Below are positions 22,024 to 35,239 of a DNA stretch of 64,000 nucleotides, piece after piece. Every line of letters begins with the position of its first letter. Within the stretch, counting starts at the first letter, position 1. The notes beneath the pieces are model-generated. The model made no database searches, was not told the DNA's origin, and worked only from the letters and a program-made list of their open reading frames with translations. The position numbers and the translations under genes were made by a program. Source of the stretch: Luzula sylvatica (Eukaryota; Streptophyta; Magnoliopsida; Poales; Juncaceae); the NCBI GenBank assembly GCA_946800325.1, contig OX326957.1:27251054-27315053 (forward strand). Reading direction: 5' to 3'.

Positions 22024-22265
22024 TGTATGGATTTATGAGTAATATATGGATTAATGTATTAATGTATGGATTTATGAGTAATGTATGGATTAATGTTAAT
22101 TTATGGATTAATGTATGGATTTATGAGTAATGTATGAATTAATGTTAATTTATGGATTAATGTATTAATGGGCCAATTATGTATTAATTTTGTCTCATCA
22201 CAGGGGGTATGAAGGGGGGCTCGGGGTATGAAGGGGGTCTCACAGGGGGTATCACAGGGGGTATG
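21990..22265. repeat. Minisatellites between the convergent MULE genes
   Basis: Repeats of TAATGTATGGATT(TATGAG) at about 21990-22170, beginning inside the 3' end of the small gene, then GGGGGTATGAAGG-type units at about 22200-22265. They occupy the 3' junction between the two genes. Confidence 0.8.
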
Positions 22266-22388
22266 AAGGCAAAAATTGAACATAACTTCAAACTAAATGA
22301 ATTCGATACAAACTAAATAAATTCGATACAAACTAAATAAATTCGATACAACATAAATTCGATACAACATATAAAACACAAATTAATT

Positions 22389-24750
22389 CTAAAACATATC
22401 GTTCGACGGTTTCCGATTAGATGATTGCGGCGTTTGGCTTGACGATTGCCCGGAAGCACTTCTCGAGGTGTTCGACGCCTACAAAGAATACGAAAACAAA
22501 TTACACACATTTTTTATACATAAATTGTAAATAATTTAATTTACCTTCGAACAAGTCTTTTTATTGTGCCCGTGTTGACCACATGAAGAACACGTTATTA
22601 CTTGACCGCCCCGGGCCATTTTTGTTTTGCTCGCCGGTTTCGGCACTACACCGGATTCCCTATGAGCATGTTTTTTAGGTCGGCCCGGCATCTTTCTTTT
22701 GTGAGGAGGTTTGAGAGGCTCGCGGCCCGTTTTGGGCCAATCTTGCATACCCAATACGGGTGACATAACGTACGAATATGCTATCCGGTGCATCTCCTTG
22801 CTATAACAATCCGAAACATAATTAATCGGATCGTGACCTTTATTGAAAATTGCGCTAACGGCATGCGCACAGGGAATACCCGAGAGATTCCAAACCCTAC
22901 AAGAACACTTTCTTTCATTTAAATCGACCGCGTACGCATTTTCCTTATAATTTCCTTTCACGTCTATTTTTTTTTGAAGTACTTCGTAACCATCTAAACC
23001 GTTCCAAATTACTTCACAATCCTTGCTCCGATTTATGCTTGATTCTAATTTTTCGCAAATAACCGGACAAATAATTTTAGGGTAACCACCTCTTTCACTC
23101 TCTTTCTCCGAGATTCTTCTCATAATTTTACGTCTAATACCTTCTAACATGGTTATTATTGGTAGGTGTCTAAATTCTAAAATCCAACTATTGAATGATT
23201 CGGTTATATTATTGTCGACACTATCGGAGTTGGACCAATCCTTGAAATATGCATGGCACCAATGTTTTGGGTCGGTTCGGATTAGATCATTTGCCGCTTC
23301 CTCGGATTCCTCTCGAATATACTCCATAATCTCATTGTATTGAGATACGGAATACGGCCAAGAACATAACCAAAATAATTTTTTCAAATTCCCCCCCTTA
23401 TGTTTTTTGGCCCAATTGGCGTAAATGTGCCGTGCGCACATCCGGTGCTCGGCATGGGGTAATACATTTTTTATTGTCACTTCTAAACCCTAGAAAAAAA
23501 TTATAAAATAATAATAAAATGCATTTTTCATTTGGCCCAATTTGGTAAAATAATTATATAAAAAATTCATTCATTTACCTTTTGTTGGTCGCTAATTAAT
23601 ACCCATTGATGCCCCCTCTCCATGTTGAAGTCCATTGCCAACAAGCATAAAAACCAATCCCAAGTTTCCGTATTTTCGACTTCTACAACCGCCCATGCAA
23701 TAGGAAAAATTTGATCGTTCGCATCTCGCCCGATTGCCGTAAGAATTTGGTATCTTACGGGCCCTTTTGAGAAACATCCATCCAATCCTACTACTTTTCT
23801 ACATCCATTCAAAAATCCTTTCTTGCACGCACCAAAACAAATATACATTCTTTGAAAATGTAGCGGATCATCGGGTCGTCCACGCCAAGTTCCTATTTTT
23901 ATGGTGTTATCTCTATCCGACTCGATTAACGCTTGTGCATAATCCCAAATTTTCTCATATTCTTCGTAGTAGGTTCCCAAACATTTTTTCATGACTTCCA
24001 ATTTAGCCCTACGACATTGACTCACCGTTACATTCACTCTCATCTCTCGCCGAATTGTCGTTTGCATATTTCTTGATTTCCAACTCGGATGCGTTTTGAT
24101 TCGTTCTTCGTACTTTCTAGCAAGATATGTTGAAGTTACCATTGAGCACTTGAACGTAGGCGCGCACGAGTGTTCGGGATTAAATGTTCTCACGACGAAT
24201 TCTTTGGTTTTGGCATCGAGCGAACCGTAAACCACCCAAGGACAATTGGAAAATTTACATTGAGCTCTCACTTTGTTTTTTTCGTTCTTTACCAATTTAA
24301 TTTCTTTCACATTCTTGACGGCATAATTCCTAATAGCCGCGCGAAAATCCGAAACACTTGGAAAAGTCATCCCAAGTTCGAATTCGGGTAAAACATTGAA
24401 ATCGGTTTCGAGCGGTATCATAAGCAAGGGTTCTTCGGATTCTTCACTCGAAAAAGAATATTCGCTTTCATCGTCTAGGGTAGTGCAATCAAAAGACGGA
24501 ACAAAATCGTCGCGTTCGTAATCCAAACATGGTTCAATTTGAATAATGCTCCAATCTACAAAAAATTAATCAATTCAATCAATTTTTACAAAAAATTAAT
24601 CAAAAAATTAATTAAATTAACACCACAATTCAATTTTTTACAATTAAAAATTATTCAATAAATTAATCAAAATTAATCAAAATTAATCAATTAAGGTTAC
24701 TAACCATCAGGTGTAGAAGAAGGGCCGGAATTTGAATTTGAATTGGCCAT
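22389..24750 (-). CDS. MURA-like MULE transposase, intact
   Basis: Four exons: 24750-24705, 24555-23579, 23489-22545 and 22478-22389. All introns are GT-AG (149, 89 and 66 bp), giving 685 aa. In order: acidic N-terminus; MuDR N-terminal domain (from ~74, ELGMTF...YAVKN...CPW); MULE transposase domain with LDG (D274), ISDQQK (D338) and an NNITESFN block (E438) as the candidate DDE triad; H356-C359-H362; SWIM zinc finger CSC..CAH (C536, C538, C548, H550); AT-hook-like PGRPKK (~609-614); CCHC knuckle (C641, C644, H649, C654); Ser/Gln-rich tail. It should bind the TIRs and catalyse cut-and-paste transposition in the nucleus. The first exon is only 15 codons (MANSNSNSG). No frameshift or stop is seen. 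Confidence 0.9.
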
Positions 24751-24889
24751 CACGACTGCTGGAGGAGAGAGGCGACGGTGAGGGGGTACTGAGCAGAGAG
24801 AAATGCTGGAGAGAGGCGACGGAGAGAGGCTATGGTGAGCAGAGAGCAGGGAGGCGCTGGAGCGGAGCGGCTGGAGCACTGAACGCAAG

Positions 24890-25000
24890 AGAGAGAGAGC
24901 AGGGAGACGCAGTGCGAGAGAGAGAGACGCTGGAGTTAAGGAAAGACAGAGAGAGAAGGGGGCGAGAGAAAGAGAGAGAGAGCTGGCAAGAGAGAAAGAG
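24890..25000 (-). promoter_or_regulatory. Pyrimidine-rich leader of the transposase gene
   Basis: GA-rich on the plus strand, hence CT-rich on the transcribed strand, between the right TIR and the ATG at 24750. The left TIR is followed by the same kind of tract. This suggests TIR promoters with matched leaders. Inference only. Confidence 0.4.
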
Positions 25001-25554
25001 AGGGGTTAAGTAACGGGTCGGGTTAATGGGTCGGGTTAACGGATCGGGTCATCATTTAACGGTCATGTAACTGGGGGGCACCATTATTTGACGGAAGGGG
25101 GCTAAACGAACAAACATAACAAGTTTAGGGGGCAAAAACGCGCAAAAAAAAGTGAGGGGGCAACTTGAACATTTTGGTAATTGTTGGGGGGCAAAATCAG
25201 ACTTTTTCCTATTATATATTGTTTTAAATTTTATTATATTAAATTTTATTATATTACATTATAGAATAGTACATAATATATTATTATTGTTGTTCAATAT
25301 AATATAATATAATTATTATTCATGAATATAATTTGAAGAAATAATATTATAATCAAATACATGGATAGCTATATCCATGTATTTGAAAAGAGTAATTTCT
25401 TTTATGTCCCTACTAAATTCATCAATTACATATTTATCCCTCTTAAATTATAAATATCGTATTTATCCCTATTGGTGGTGTTTGGATGGAAGATAAGTTG
25501 GGGATAACCTACTTTATTAGCTATATTCTTGCCAAACACATGATTTATTAGAAA

Positions 25555-25585
25555 ACCCGCAGCGAAGTCGCGGGTATTTTCCTAG
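25555..25585 (+). mobile_element. Helitron 3' terminus
   Basis: A hairpin ACCCGC-loop-GCGGGT (25555-25575) is followed by ATTTTC and the terminal CTAG (25582-25585), with T next. This is the plant Helitron 3' end pattern. The second copy of the local duplication starts exactly at the following base, and the first copy has uninterrupted sequence there (GAATATATTATTTACTC near 15416). The 5' TC end was not found, so the element length is unknown. It may enclose the MULE. Confidence 0.65.
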
Positions 25586-26961
25586 TATATTATTAACTCA
25601 AAAAGATGTATATATATTTTTTTAATTGTAGAAGTTCTGATTGTAAAATGTTTAGGATTTTAAGTTCTATTCACTGGAGAGAATATATCTTAATTAAATA
25701 CAAGAAATCTACTTGATTTCAATTTAGAAATCATCAACTAAATAAAATTGTCATTGTCATTATTATTATAACGATATTACCGGTTTTTAATATTAATTGA
25801 CTTGTAACTATCAATTTATCATCATCCCAACTAAATAGGTGTACAAAACTTCATAAACTCGACATGTAAAATTTTCACCTGAAATCCTCCTTCACACAGT
25901 ATCTTTTATCTTCTTATCCAAGAATTGCGCTCACTTGTTGTTCCGACAATTCCTAACTTTAAGCAGGTCGTTAATCTTAATGATTATCAGTCCTCCTCCT
26001 TTAAACCGTAAGCTTGGCATTCACTTCATCTATTCCTTCGTTTTCTCAATTTTCCAGTTGGTACTGGTGTTGTTTTTAGACTGATACCAGAGCCTATCAA
26101 TTCACCCGCGGTACCAGTTAAAAATAAACATACTATCAAATATCAATCCAATTACAAATTTCATATATTTGAGAATTGTTATATGCAGGGAAAAGAAAAC
26201 TACAAGAATCACTCGTTAGTCGTAATTAAAACATCTGACAATTTCATCAATACATGGCATATGGACTCGAAAATAATTTAAGAATACATCTAGAACTCAT
26301 AATAGTAATGATAAAAGAAATCACCAATAAATTAAAAGCAACAAAAATACACAAATCCATCCTTGAGTAATATTAATCTGTCAAATCTCTCTATTTTGTA
26401 TCCAACTAATTACATTACATTACACATATTTGTACAAGTTACTGCTAAGAAGTACAAGAAAAGCCAAATCATACTTTCTCGACGAAGAAATGCCTCTTGT
26501 TGTTGCACATCAATCTTAGCCACCACTACCAGCCATATTAACAACATAGGAAACAAAACAGAGAAAAAGAATTTAATTTATGAATAATTCACCAAATGCC
26601 CGATTATATTGTATTGATTTTGGGATTAAATACATAGTTTTGCAAAAGCAACATTGCTTATAAAATCTAATTCACTCATTACTAGAAACTAAAATATGTG
26701 TTTTGATGCAGATTGATGAATACTTTGAGAAAGATGAAAAATGCATTCAGGATAATTTGGTATATTTGCTAGTACTTCATCTTTTTCTTCTATTCATGTT
26801 CTAATATTTTGAGTTCCACTTCTAAATGATTGGGGGTCAATGATACCGATCAAGCTCAGGTAAGAGTGGTTGAACTAAGCTTACAAGAACTTCATTTTTT
26901 TAGTAAAAACACGTAAAATTTTGAGATCTAGGTAACATGAAATTATTTTAATTTTCACCAA
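25586..26961. repeat. Local duplication, second copy (uninterrupted)
   Basis: Aligns with 15421-19965 but lacks the two inserted segments, so it supplies the empty site for the retroposon. It contains the same exon-like fragment at 26713-26760. The match ends at TTTTCACCAA, after which the two copies diverge. Confidence 0.82.
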
Positions 26962-27765
26962 AACCTGAAACCTAAAACCTAAATCGGACTGCATGGATCT
27001 TTGTTTTGAAAGAGCAAGTGAAGACCGAGTGCCCACAAGCCCATCGTCTTTGTTTCGTGTCTGGTGAAAGGTTGAGAAAATCCACGAGCACATGAAATGA
27101 ACATAAAAGGAGCCAGGCGTGAAGGAAGATATTCCATGGATCCTCTTTTTCTCTCTATCGTTCCTTCATTTTTTGGTCAAAAGGAGGCACTAACGGAGGG
27201 TTAGTTTTTAATCCGATAATCATGCATGCCAATTTGATCCTACAGTTCATAAGGTGTTTGGGTGGCTCTCTTGCCCAAAGGGCTTTGGACAATTGCCCGA
27301 GAATATATAAATTATCTAACTAGAAAAAACCCCCCAATTGCCCGAGACATAATGTCTTATTTTTTTTTGACAAAATATTTTTACATGGTTTTTTTTTTTT
27401 ATTATTTGTCATATTATTGTAGTTTGTATTCGATGTATTTTGTAATTTGTTTTTTTGTCCTTCACATATTTGTTTTTTTAGGAATATTTTTTTTTATTTG
27501 TTCTTATTTTTTGCCTTTCATTTTGTATTGCAGATGAGTTTATTAGATGTTTTTTAGAAATTTTATTGTCTTATTTTTTAAGATTTTGTGTTAGTATTTG
27601 TTATTTCATGTTGATTCAAAAAAGTGTGTTGTTTTGTGTACTGTTTGAATTTCGCATATCGCTTACAGATCGGTCAGCGACCGACAAACAATATGACCAA
27701 CATAGCGGATTCATAGAGGAAAATATAAGTGGCGTAGCGGTTATGTACTTTTTAATATTAAATAT
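26962..27765. other. Non-coding DNA
   Basis: Contains a CTTGCCCAAAGGGCTTTGGACAA hairpin-like motif split over 27270-27293, T-rich runs and low-complexity open frames (27262-27537). Nothing is recognisable as a gene. Confidence 0.5.
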
Positions 27766-30700
27766 TCGAGGAGTTTTCAACAAATTGTACAAATACTAAG
27801 AAAATTTGTTTTTTGATTCATAGCAATCTTTTTAAGATTCGAGGAGTTCAAATAACGTGTTTTTGAGATCGTTTGTATCGAATCATTGACTACATAACTT
27901 TTCACCAACTTTTACAAACACTAAGAAAGTTTATTTTTTTATTCATAGCAAACTTTTTACGTTTTGAGGAGTCCATATATTGTGTTTTTGAGATGGTTTG
28001 GATCGAATCTTTTATAACGTAAGTTTTCACCAAATTTTACAAACACTAAGAAATTTCGTTTTTGGATTCATAACAATCTTTTTACGCTTTGAAGAGTTCA
28101 AATAACGTGTTTTTAAATTGTTTGGATCGAATATTTTATAACGTAAGTTTTCACCAAATTTTACAAACACTAAGAAAATTTGTTTTTCGATTCATAGCAA
28201 TCTATTTACGTTTTGATGAATCCAAATGACGTGTTTTTTAGATTGTTTGGATAGAATCTTTTATTACGTACTTTTCACCAAATTGTACAAACACTAAGAA
28301 AGTTTGTTTTTTTATTCATAGCAATCTTTTTAAGCTTTGAGGAGTCCAAATAACGTGTTTTTTAGATCGTTTGTATCGAATATTTTACTACACAACTTTT
28401 TACAAAATTTTACAAATACTACGAAAGTTTGTTTTTCTTTATTACGGTCTAAGAAATCTATTTAGGTATTGGGTAGTACAAATAGCGTGTTTTGAGATCG
28501 TTTACATCGGAAGATTTCCAACACAACTTTTCAAAAAATCGTACTAACATTACGAAATTTTGTTTTTTCGCTCAAGTCAGTCTTGAAATCTGTTTAGGGC
28601 TTTGCGAGTCCAAATAACGTGTTTTTAGATCGTTTACATTGAAAGTTTTACTATGCAAGTTTTCACCAAATTGTACAAACATTATGGAAGTTTGTTTTCG
28701 CCGTTGGCAGTCTTGACAATCTATTTAGGCTTTAAGGAGACCAAATAACGTGTTTTTGAGATCTTTTGGATCGAATATTTTCCTACGTAACTTTTCACCA
28801 TATTGTACAAACATTAAGAAAGTTTGCTTTTATATTCATAGAAATATTTTTACGCTTCGATGTGTTCAAATAACGTGTTTTTGAGATCGTTTGTATGGAA
28901 TCTTTTGCTACATAACTTTTCACCAACTTTTACAAACACTAAGAAAGTTTATTTTTTTTATTCATAGCAATATTTTTACGTTTTGAGGAGTCCATATAAT
29001 GTGTTTTTGAGATGGTTTGGATCGAATATTTTAAAACGTAAGTTTTCACCAAATTTTACAAACACTACGAAAGTTCATTTTTTCCATTCATAGCAATATT
29101 TTTATGCTTTGAGGAGTACAAATAACGTATTTTTAAACTGTTTGGATCGAATCTTTTGTGACGTAAATTTTCACCAAATTATACAAACATTAAGAAAGTT
29201 TGTTTTTCGATTCATAGCAATCTATTTACGCTTTGATGAGTCCAAATAACGTGTTTTTTAGATTGTTTGGATCGAATCTTTTATTACGTACTTTTCACCA
29301 AATTGTACAAACACTAAGAAAGTTTATTTTTTGATTCATAACAATCTTTTTAAGCTTTGAGGAGTCCAAATAACGTGTTTTTGAGATCGTTTGTAACGAA
29401 TATTTTACTACACAAATTTTTACAAATTTTTACAAACACTACGAAAGTTTTTTTTCTCTATTATGGTCTAAGAAATCTATTTAGGCATTGGGGAATACAA
29501 ATAACGTGTTTTGAGATCGTTTACATCGGAAGTTTTCCAACACAACTTTTCAACAAATCGTACTAACATTAAGAAATTTTGTTTTTTCACTCTAGGCAGT
29601 CTTGAAATCTGTTCAGGGCTTGCGAGTCCAAATGACGTGTTTTGAGATCGTTTACATTGAAAGTTTTACTATACAAGTTTTCACCAAATTGTACAAACAT
29701 TACGGAAGTTTGTTTTCGTTGTAGGCAATCTTGACAATCTATTTAGGCTTTAAGGAGTCCAAATAACATGTTTTTGAGATCTTTTGGATCGAATTTTTTA
29801 CTAAGTAACTTTTCACCATATTGTACAAACACTAAAAAAAATTTCTTTTATATTCATAGAAACCTTTTTACACTTCGATGAGTTCAAATAACGTGTTTTT
29901 GTGATAGTTTGTATCAAATCTTTTACTACATAACTTTTCACCAACTTGTACAAACACTAAGAAAGTTTGTTTTTTGATTCATATCAATCTTTTTACGCTT
30001 TGAGGAGTCCATATAACGTGTTTTTTAGATTGTTTGGATCGAATCTTTTATAACGCAAGTTTTCACCAAATTGTACAAAAACTAATAAAGTTTGTTTTTT
30101 TATTCATAGCAATATTTTTAAGCTTCGAGGAGTTCAAATAACGTGTTTTTGAGATCGTTTGTATCAAATCTTTTACTACATAACTTTTCACCAACTTTTA
30201 CAAACAGTAAGAAAGTTTAATTGATTCATAGAAAATTTTTTACGCTTTGAGGAGTCCATATAGTGTGTTTTTGAGATGGTTTGGATCAAATCTTTTGTAA
30301 CGTAAGTTTTCACCAAATTTTACAAACACTAAGAAAGTTTGTTTTTCGATTCATAACAATATTTTTACGCTTTGAAGAGTCCAAATAACGTGTTTTTAAA
30401 TTGTTTGGATCGAATCTTTTATAACATAAGTTTTCACCAAATTTTACAATCACTAAGAAAATTTATTTTTTGATTCATTGTAATCTTTTTACACTTTGAT
30501 GAGTTCAAATAACGTGTTTTTGAGATCGTTTGTATCAAATCTTTTACTACGTAACTTTTCACCAACTTTTACAAACACTAAGAAAGTTTTTTTTTTGATC
30601 CATAGCAATCTTTTTACGATTTGAGGAGTCCTTATAATGTGTTTTTGAGATGGTTTGGATCAAATAAATTATAACGTAAGTTTTCATCAAACTTTACAAA

Positions 30701-31656
30701 CACTAAGAAAGTTTTTTTTCGATTCATAGCAATCTTTTTAAGATTTGAGGAGTCCAAATAACGTATTTTTAAATTGTTTGAATCGGATCTTTTATGACGT
30801 AACTTTTGACCAAATTGTACAAACCCTAAGAAAGTTTGTTTTTTGATTCATAGCAATATTTTTACGTTTTGTGAAGTCCAAATAACGTGTTTTTTAGAAT
30901 GTTTGGATCGAATCTTTTATTACGTAACTTTTAACCAAATTGTACAAGCACTAAGAAAGTTTGTTTTTTGATTCATAGCAATCTTTTTAAGCTTTGAGGA
31001 GTCCAAATAATGTGTTTTTGAGATCGTTTGTATCAAATATTTTACGACACAACTTTCACAAAATTTTACAAACACTACGAAAGTTTCTTTTTCTCTATTA
31101 AGGTCTAAGAAATCTATTTACGCATCGGGAGTACAAATAACGTGTTTTGAGATCGTTTACATCGGAAGTTTTCCAACACAACTTTTCACCAAATTGTAAT
31201 AACATTACGAAATTTTGTTTTTCCGCTCTAGGCAGTCTTGAAATCAGTTTAGGGCTTGGCGAGCCCAAATAACGTGTTTTGAGATCGTTTACTTTGAAAG
31301 TTTTACTATACAAGTTTTCCACAAATTGTACAAACATTACGGAAGTTTATTTTCGCTGTAGGCAGCCTTGACAATCTATTTAGGCTTTAAGGAGTCCAAA
31401 TAACGTGTTTTTGAGATCTTTTGGATCTAATATTTTATTACGTAATTTTTCACCATATTGTGCAAACACTAAGAAAATTTGATTTTATATTCATAGCAAT
31501 CATTTTACGCTTCGATGAGTTCAAATAACGTATTTTTGAGATCGTTTGTATCGAATCTTTTACTACATAACTTTTCACCAACTTTTACAAACACTAAGAA
31601 AGTTTGTTTTTTGATTCATAGCAATTTTTTTACGCTTTGAGGAATCCATATAATGA
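27766..31656. repeat. AT-rich satellite, block 2
   Basis: About 31 monomers of 124-125 bp (boundary GAGGAGTCC at 27841, 27966, 28091, 28215 and 28339). Three consecutive variant monomers (boundaries GGGTAGTAC, GCGAGTCC and TAAGGAGACC) recur as a set near 28471, 29489 and 31125, separated by runs of ordinary monomers. Confidence 0.92.
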
Positions 31657-32995
31657 TTTGTGATAAGAGGAAAATAAAGCACATTTTTGGTACCTAATTA
31701 AGGGATTTAATACCCTTTGGATCACAACTTAATATACAAATTTGTTCATATTTGGGTTACCATGAAATATTCTTGACTAAGTGTGTTTTGCTGCTAAATT
31801 CAGGTATATTGGTGGGAATCAAGAAAATCCAAGTGTGTAGTTGCATTTCTCTCCTCGCGCCAATGAATTTGATATATCATATCGATGAATTTGATAAAAG
31901 AATGAAGGAGGGAGCAAATAATCATCAACGAAGAGATCACTAAGATGACTCTCTACTCTAAAACCACTCCACATTTGCCACATTAAATCTCCTAACTACC
32001 ACATCCTTTTACCCCCAACTACCCTGCATCCTCTCACTTATCTCTTAGCCAATGAGGGAGCTCCAAGGCTACTGTATATAGGACCCAAAGTCCCCATTGA
32101 CAAGACACGTTCTCTACCTTCTCTCTTCTCTCAACTCTCGGCTCTAGCTACCGTCTCTCTCTCAATAACTTTTAAGAAATCGTTCAAGATCTTCTCGTAT
32201 TCTCGGGTGATTGGACTCCAAGACTCGGAACTTGCTCCTTCTTGTGTGGACACACCATTTGGTTCAAGGAGCTTTCTCCATTGTCGCGACTCGGAGATTT
32301 CTCCATCCGGTAAAGCGACCTAATCAAGGGAAGTTGTTGAGGGTCCTCATTCACCACCGTGACTCGGAGCTTTCTTCATCCGGTGGCCATTGGAATGGGT
32401 TGTGGAGATTTCTCCCCTACATGACTCGGAGATTTGTTCATCCGGTAAACCAACCCTTTTGAATGGTTCTTGTTCGAGCATTTCTCTATCTTCTTCATCC
32501 CGTCCTAGCTTTCTAGCGGGGGAAGGCAATTACCTCGATTGAGAAGAGTTCTAGCCGTCCTAGCTTTCTAGCGGTTGGAGCATCGAGTGACAACACTAGG
32601 CGGGGATCAAGGAAAATCATCTTGGCTCAATCTAGCTGTATTCTTTATTATCTTGAATTTCTTGTTTGTGTTTGAGTGTTGAGTTTGTACTAAAACAATT
32701 GAGTTGATAAGCAATTTCTTTCTTTGTTCTAAAACTTGCTCTTGCTTTTGATCCTTTGTTCTCTTTTTACTTGAATTTTAGTCCTTAATTAACTAATCAA
32801 ACATTTCCCAATCAAATCCCAAATCAAATCCCCAATTAAAATAAACAATCATCAATCCAAGAGATAGTCCGCCACAACGGAAGTTCACCATCCGTTGCAA
32901 CGGACCTATCGTTAGTCCTATTTCATTCGGTTAGTTACTAGTCCGTCGTGACGGACTGCTTAGTCCGTTGTGTCGTGACGGACCAGTGACTCCGT
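31657..32995. mobile_element. Unclassified insertion in satellite (LTR-like)
   Basis: Satellite stops at CCATATAATG and foreign sequence of about 1.34 kb follows. It has a TATA-like CTGTATATAGGACCC near 32072, a pyrimidine-rich stretch, and three copies of a ~60-bp unit (GACTCGGAGATTT..CATCCGG) between 32285 and 32455. CGTCCTAGCTTTCTAGCGG occurs twice. Near the right end lie palindromic GTCCGTCGTGACGGAC motifs like those in the copia LTRs. I found no clear target duplication or coding region. Confidence 0.5.
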
Positions 32996-33080
32996 TGTAA
33001 TATATTTTCAATTGTACAAACACTAAGAAATAACGTGTTTTTCGACATAACTTTTCACTCCGTTGTAACGGACCTATCTT
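32996..33080. other. Mosaic junction of satellite and LTR pieces
   Basis: Within ~85 bp, short satellite pieces (TTGTACAAACACTAAGAA; ATAACGTGTTTTT; ATAACTTTTCAC) alternate with TCCGTTGTAACGGACCTATC, which also occurs in the neighbouring insertion as CCGTTGCAACGGACCTATC (~32893). Confidence 0.65.
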
Positions 33081-35239
33081 TTATGACGTAACTTTTCACA
33101 AAATTGTACAAACACTAAGAAAGTTTATTTTTTGATTCATAGCAATATATTTACGCTTTGAGGAGTCGAAATAACGTGTTTTTTAGATTGTTTGGATCGA
33201 ATCTTTTATTACGTAATCTTTCACCAAATTGTACAAATACTAAAAAAGTTTGTTTCTTTATTCATAGCAATCTTTTTAAGCTTTGAGGAGTCCAAATAAT
33301 GTGTTTTTGAGATCGTTTGTATCGAATATTTTACTACAAAACTTTTCACAAAATATTAAAAACACAACGAAAGTTTGTTTTTCTCTTTTACGGTCTAAGA
33401 AATCTATTTATGCGTTGGGGAGTAGAAATAACGTGTTTTGAGATCGTTTATAACGAAAGTTTTTTAACACAAATTTTCACCAAATTGTACTAACATTACG
33501 AAATTTTATTTTTTTCGCTCTTGGCAGTCTTGAAATCTGTTTAGGGCTTGGCGAGCCCAAGATCGTTTACTTCGAAAGTTTTAATATACAAGTTTTAACC
33601 AAATTGTACAAACATTACGGAAGTTTGTTTTCGCTGTAGGCAGTCTTGACAATCTACTTAGGCTTTAAGGAGTCCAAATATCGTTTTTTTAGATCTTTTG
33701 GGTCGAATCTTTTACTACGTAATTTTTCACAATATTGTACAAACACAAAGAAAGTTTTGCTTTTAGATTCATAGCAATCTTTTTACGCAACGATGAGTTC
33801 CAAATAACGTGTTTTTGATATCGTTTGTATCGAATCTTTTACTACATAACTTTTCACCAACTTTTACAAACACTAAGAAAGTTTTTTTTGGATTCATAGC
33901 AATCTTTTTACGCTTTGAAGAGTCCATATAATGTGTTTTTGAGATGGTTTGGATCGAATCTTTTATAACGTAAGTTTTCACCAAATTTTATAAACACTAA
34001 GAAAGTTTGCTTTTTGATTTATAGCAATATTTTTACGCTTTGAGGAGTCCAAATAACGTGTTTTTAAATTGTTTGGATTGAATCTTTTATGACGTAACTT
34101 TTCATCAAATTGTACAAACACTAAGAAAGGTTGTTTTTCGATTCATAGCAATCTTTTTAAACTTTGAGGAGTCCAAATTACTTGTTTTTTAGATTGTTTA
34201 TAACGTTTCACCAAATTGCACAAACACTAAGAAAGTTTGTTTATAACGTTTCACCAAATCTTTTATTACGTAGCGTTTCACCAAATTGTACAAACACTAA
34301 GAAAGTTTATTTTTTGATTCATAGCAATCTTTTAAGCTTTGAGAAGTCCAAATAACGTGTTTTTGAGATCATTTGTATCAAATCTTTTATAACGTAAGTT
34401 TTCACCAAATTTTACAAACATTAAGAATGATTGTTTTCTATTCATAGCAATCTATTTACGCTTTGAGGAGTCCAAATAATATGTTTTTTTGATTGTTTGG
34501 ATCGAATCTTTTATAACGTAACTTTTCACCAAATTGTAAAAACACTAAGAAAGTTTGTTTTTTGATTCGTAGCAATCTTTTTAATATTTGAGGAGTCCAA
34601 ATAACGTGTTTTTGAGATCGTTTCTATCGAGTCTTTTATAACGTAAGTTTTCACCAAATTTTACAAACACTAAGAAAGTTTATTTTTCGATTCATAGCAA
34701 TCTATTTATGCTTTAAGGAGTCCAAATAACGTGTTTTTTAGATTGTTTGGATCGAATCTTTTATTACGTAACTTTTCACCAAATTGTACAAACACGAAGA
34801 AAGTTTGTTTTTTGGTTCATAGCAATATTTTTAAGCTTTGAGGAGTCCAAATAACGTGTTTTTGAGATCGTTTGTATCTACACAACTTTTCACAAAATTT
34901 TACAAACAGTACAAAAGTTTGTTTTTCTCTATTACGGTCTAAGAAATCTATTTAGGCATTGGGGAGTACAAATAACATGTTTTGACATCGTTTAAACCGG
35001 CAGTTTTCCATCACAACTTTTCACCAAATTGTGCTAACATTACGAAATTTTCTTTTTTCGCTCCAGGCCATCTTGAAATCTGTTAAGGGCTTTGCGAGCC
35101 CAAATAACGAGTTTTGAGATCGTTTACATCGAATGTTTTACAATACAAGTTTTCACCAAATTGTACAAACATTACGGAAGTTTGTTTTCGCTATAGGCAG
35201 TCTTGACAATCTATTTAGGCTTTAAGAAGTCCAAATAAC
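33081..35239. repeat. AT-rich satellite, block 3
   Basis: About 17 monomers of the same family. The three-monomer variant set recurs near 33418 and 34962. Around 34190-34265 there is a local rearrangement with a short duplicated ATAACGTTTCACCAAAT segment. Confidence 0.92.

Larger units (their letters stand above)
20519..25209. mobile_element. MULE with long TIRs, 4691 bp, TSD TATTATATA
   Basis: Both ends read GGAAAAAGTCTGATTTTGCC inward. The match continues for about 200 bp, nearly identical over the first ~85, through GACCGTTAAATGATGA and into a CT-rich leader. A perfect 9-bp duplication TATTATATA lies at 20510-20518 and 25210-25218. It carries a four-exon MURA-type transposase on the minus strand (24750-22389) and a small plus-strand gene (21700-22023). 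The two genes converge and are presumably driven from the two TIRs, as in maize MuDR. All exons read without stops, so the element could be autonomous. Confidence 0.93.
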
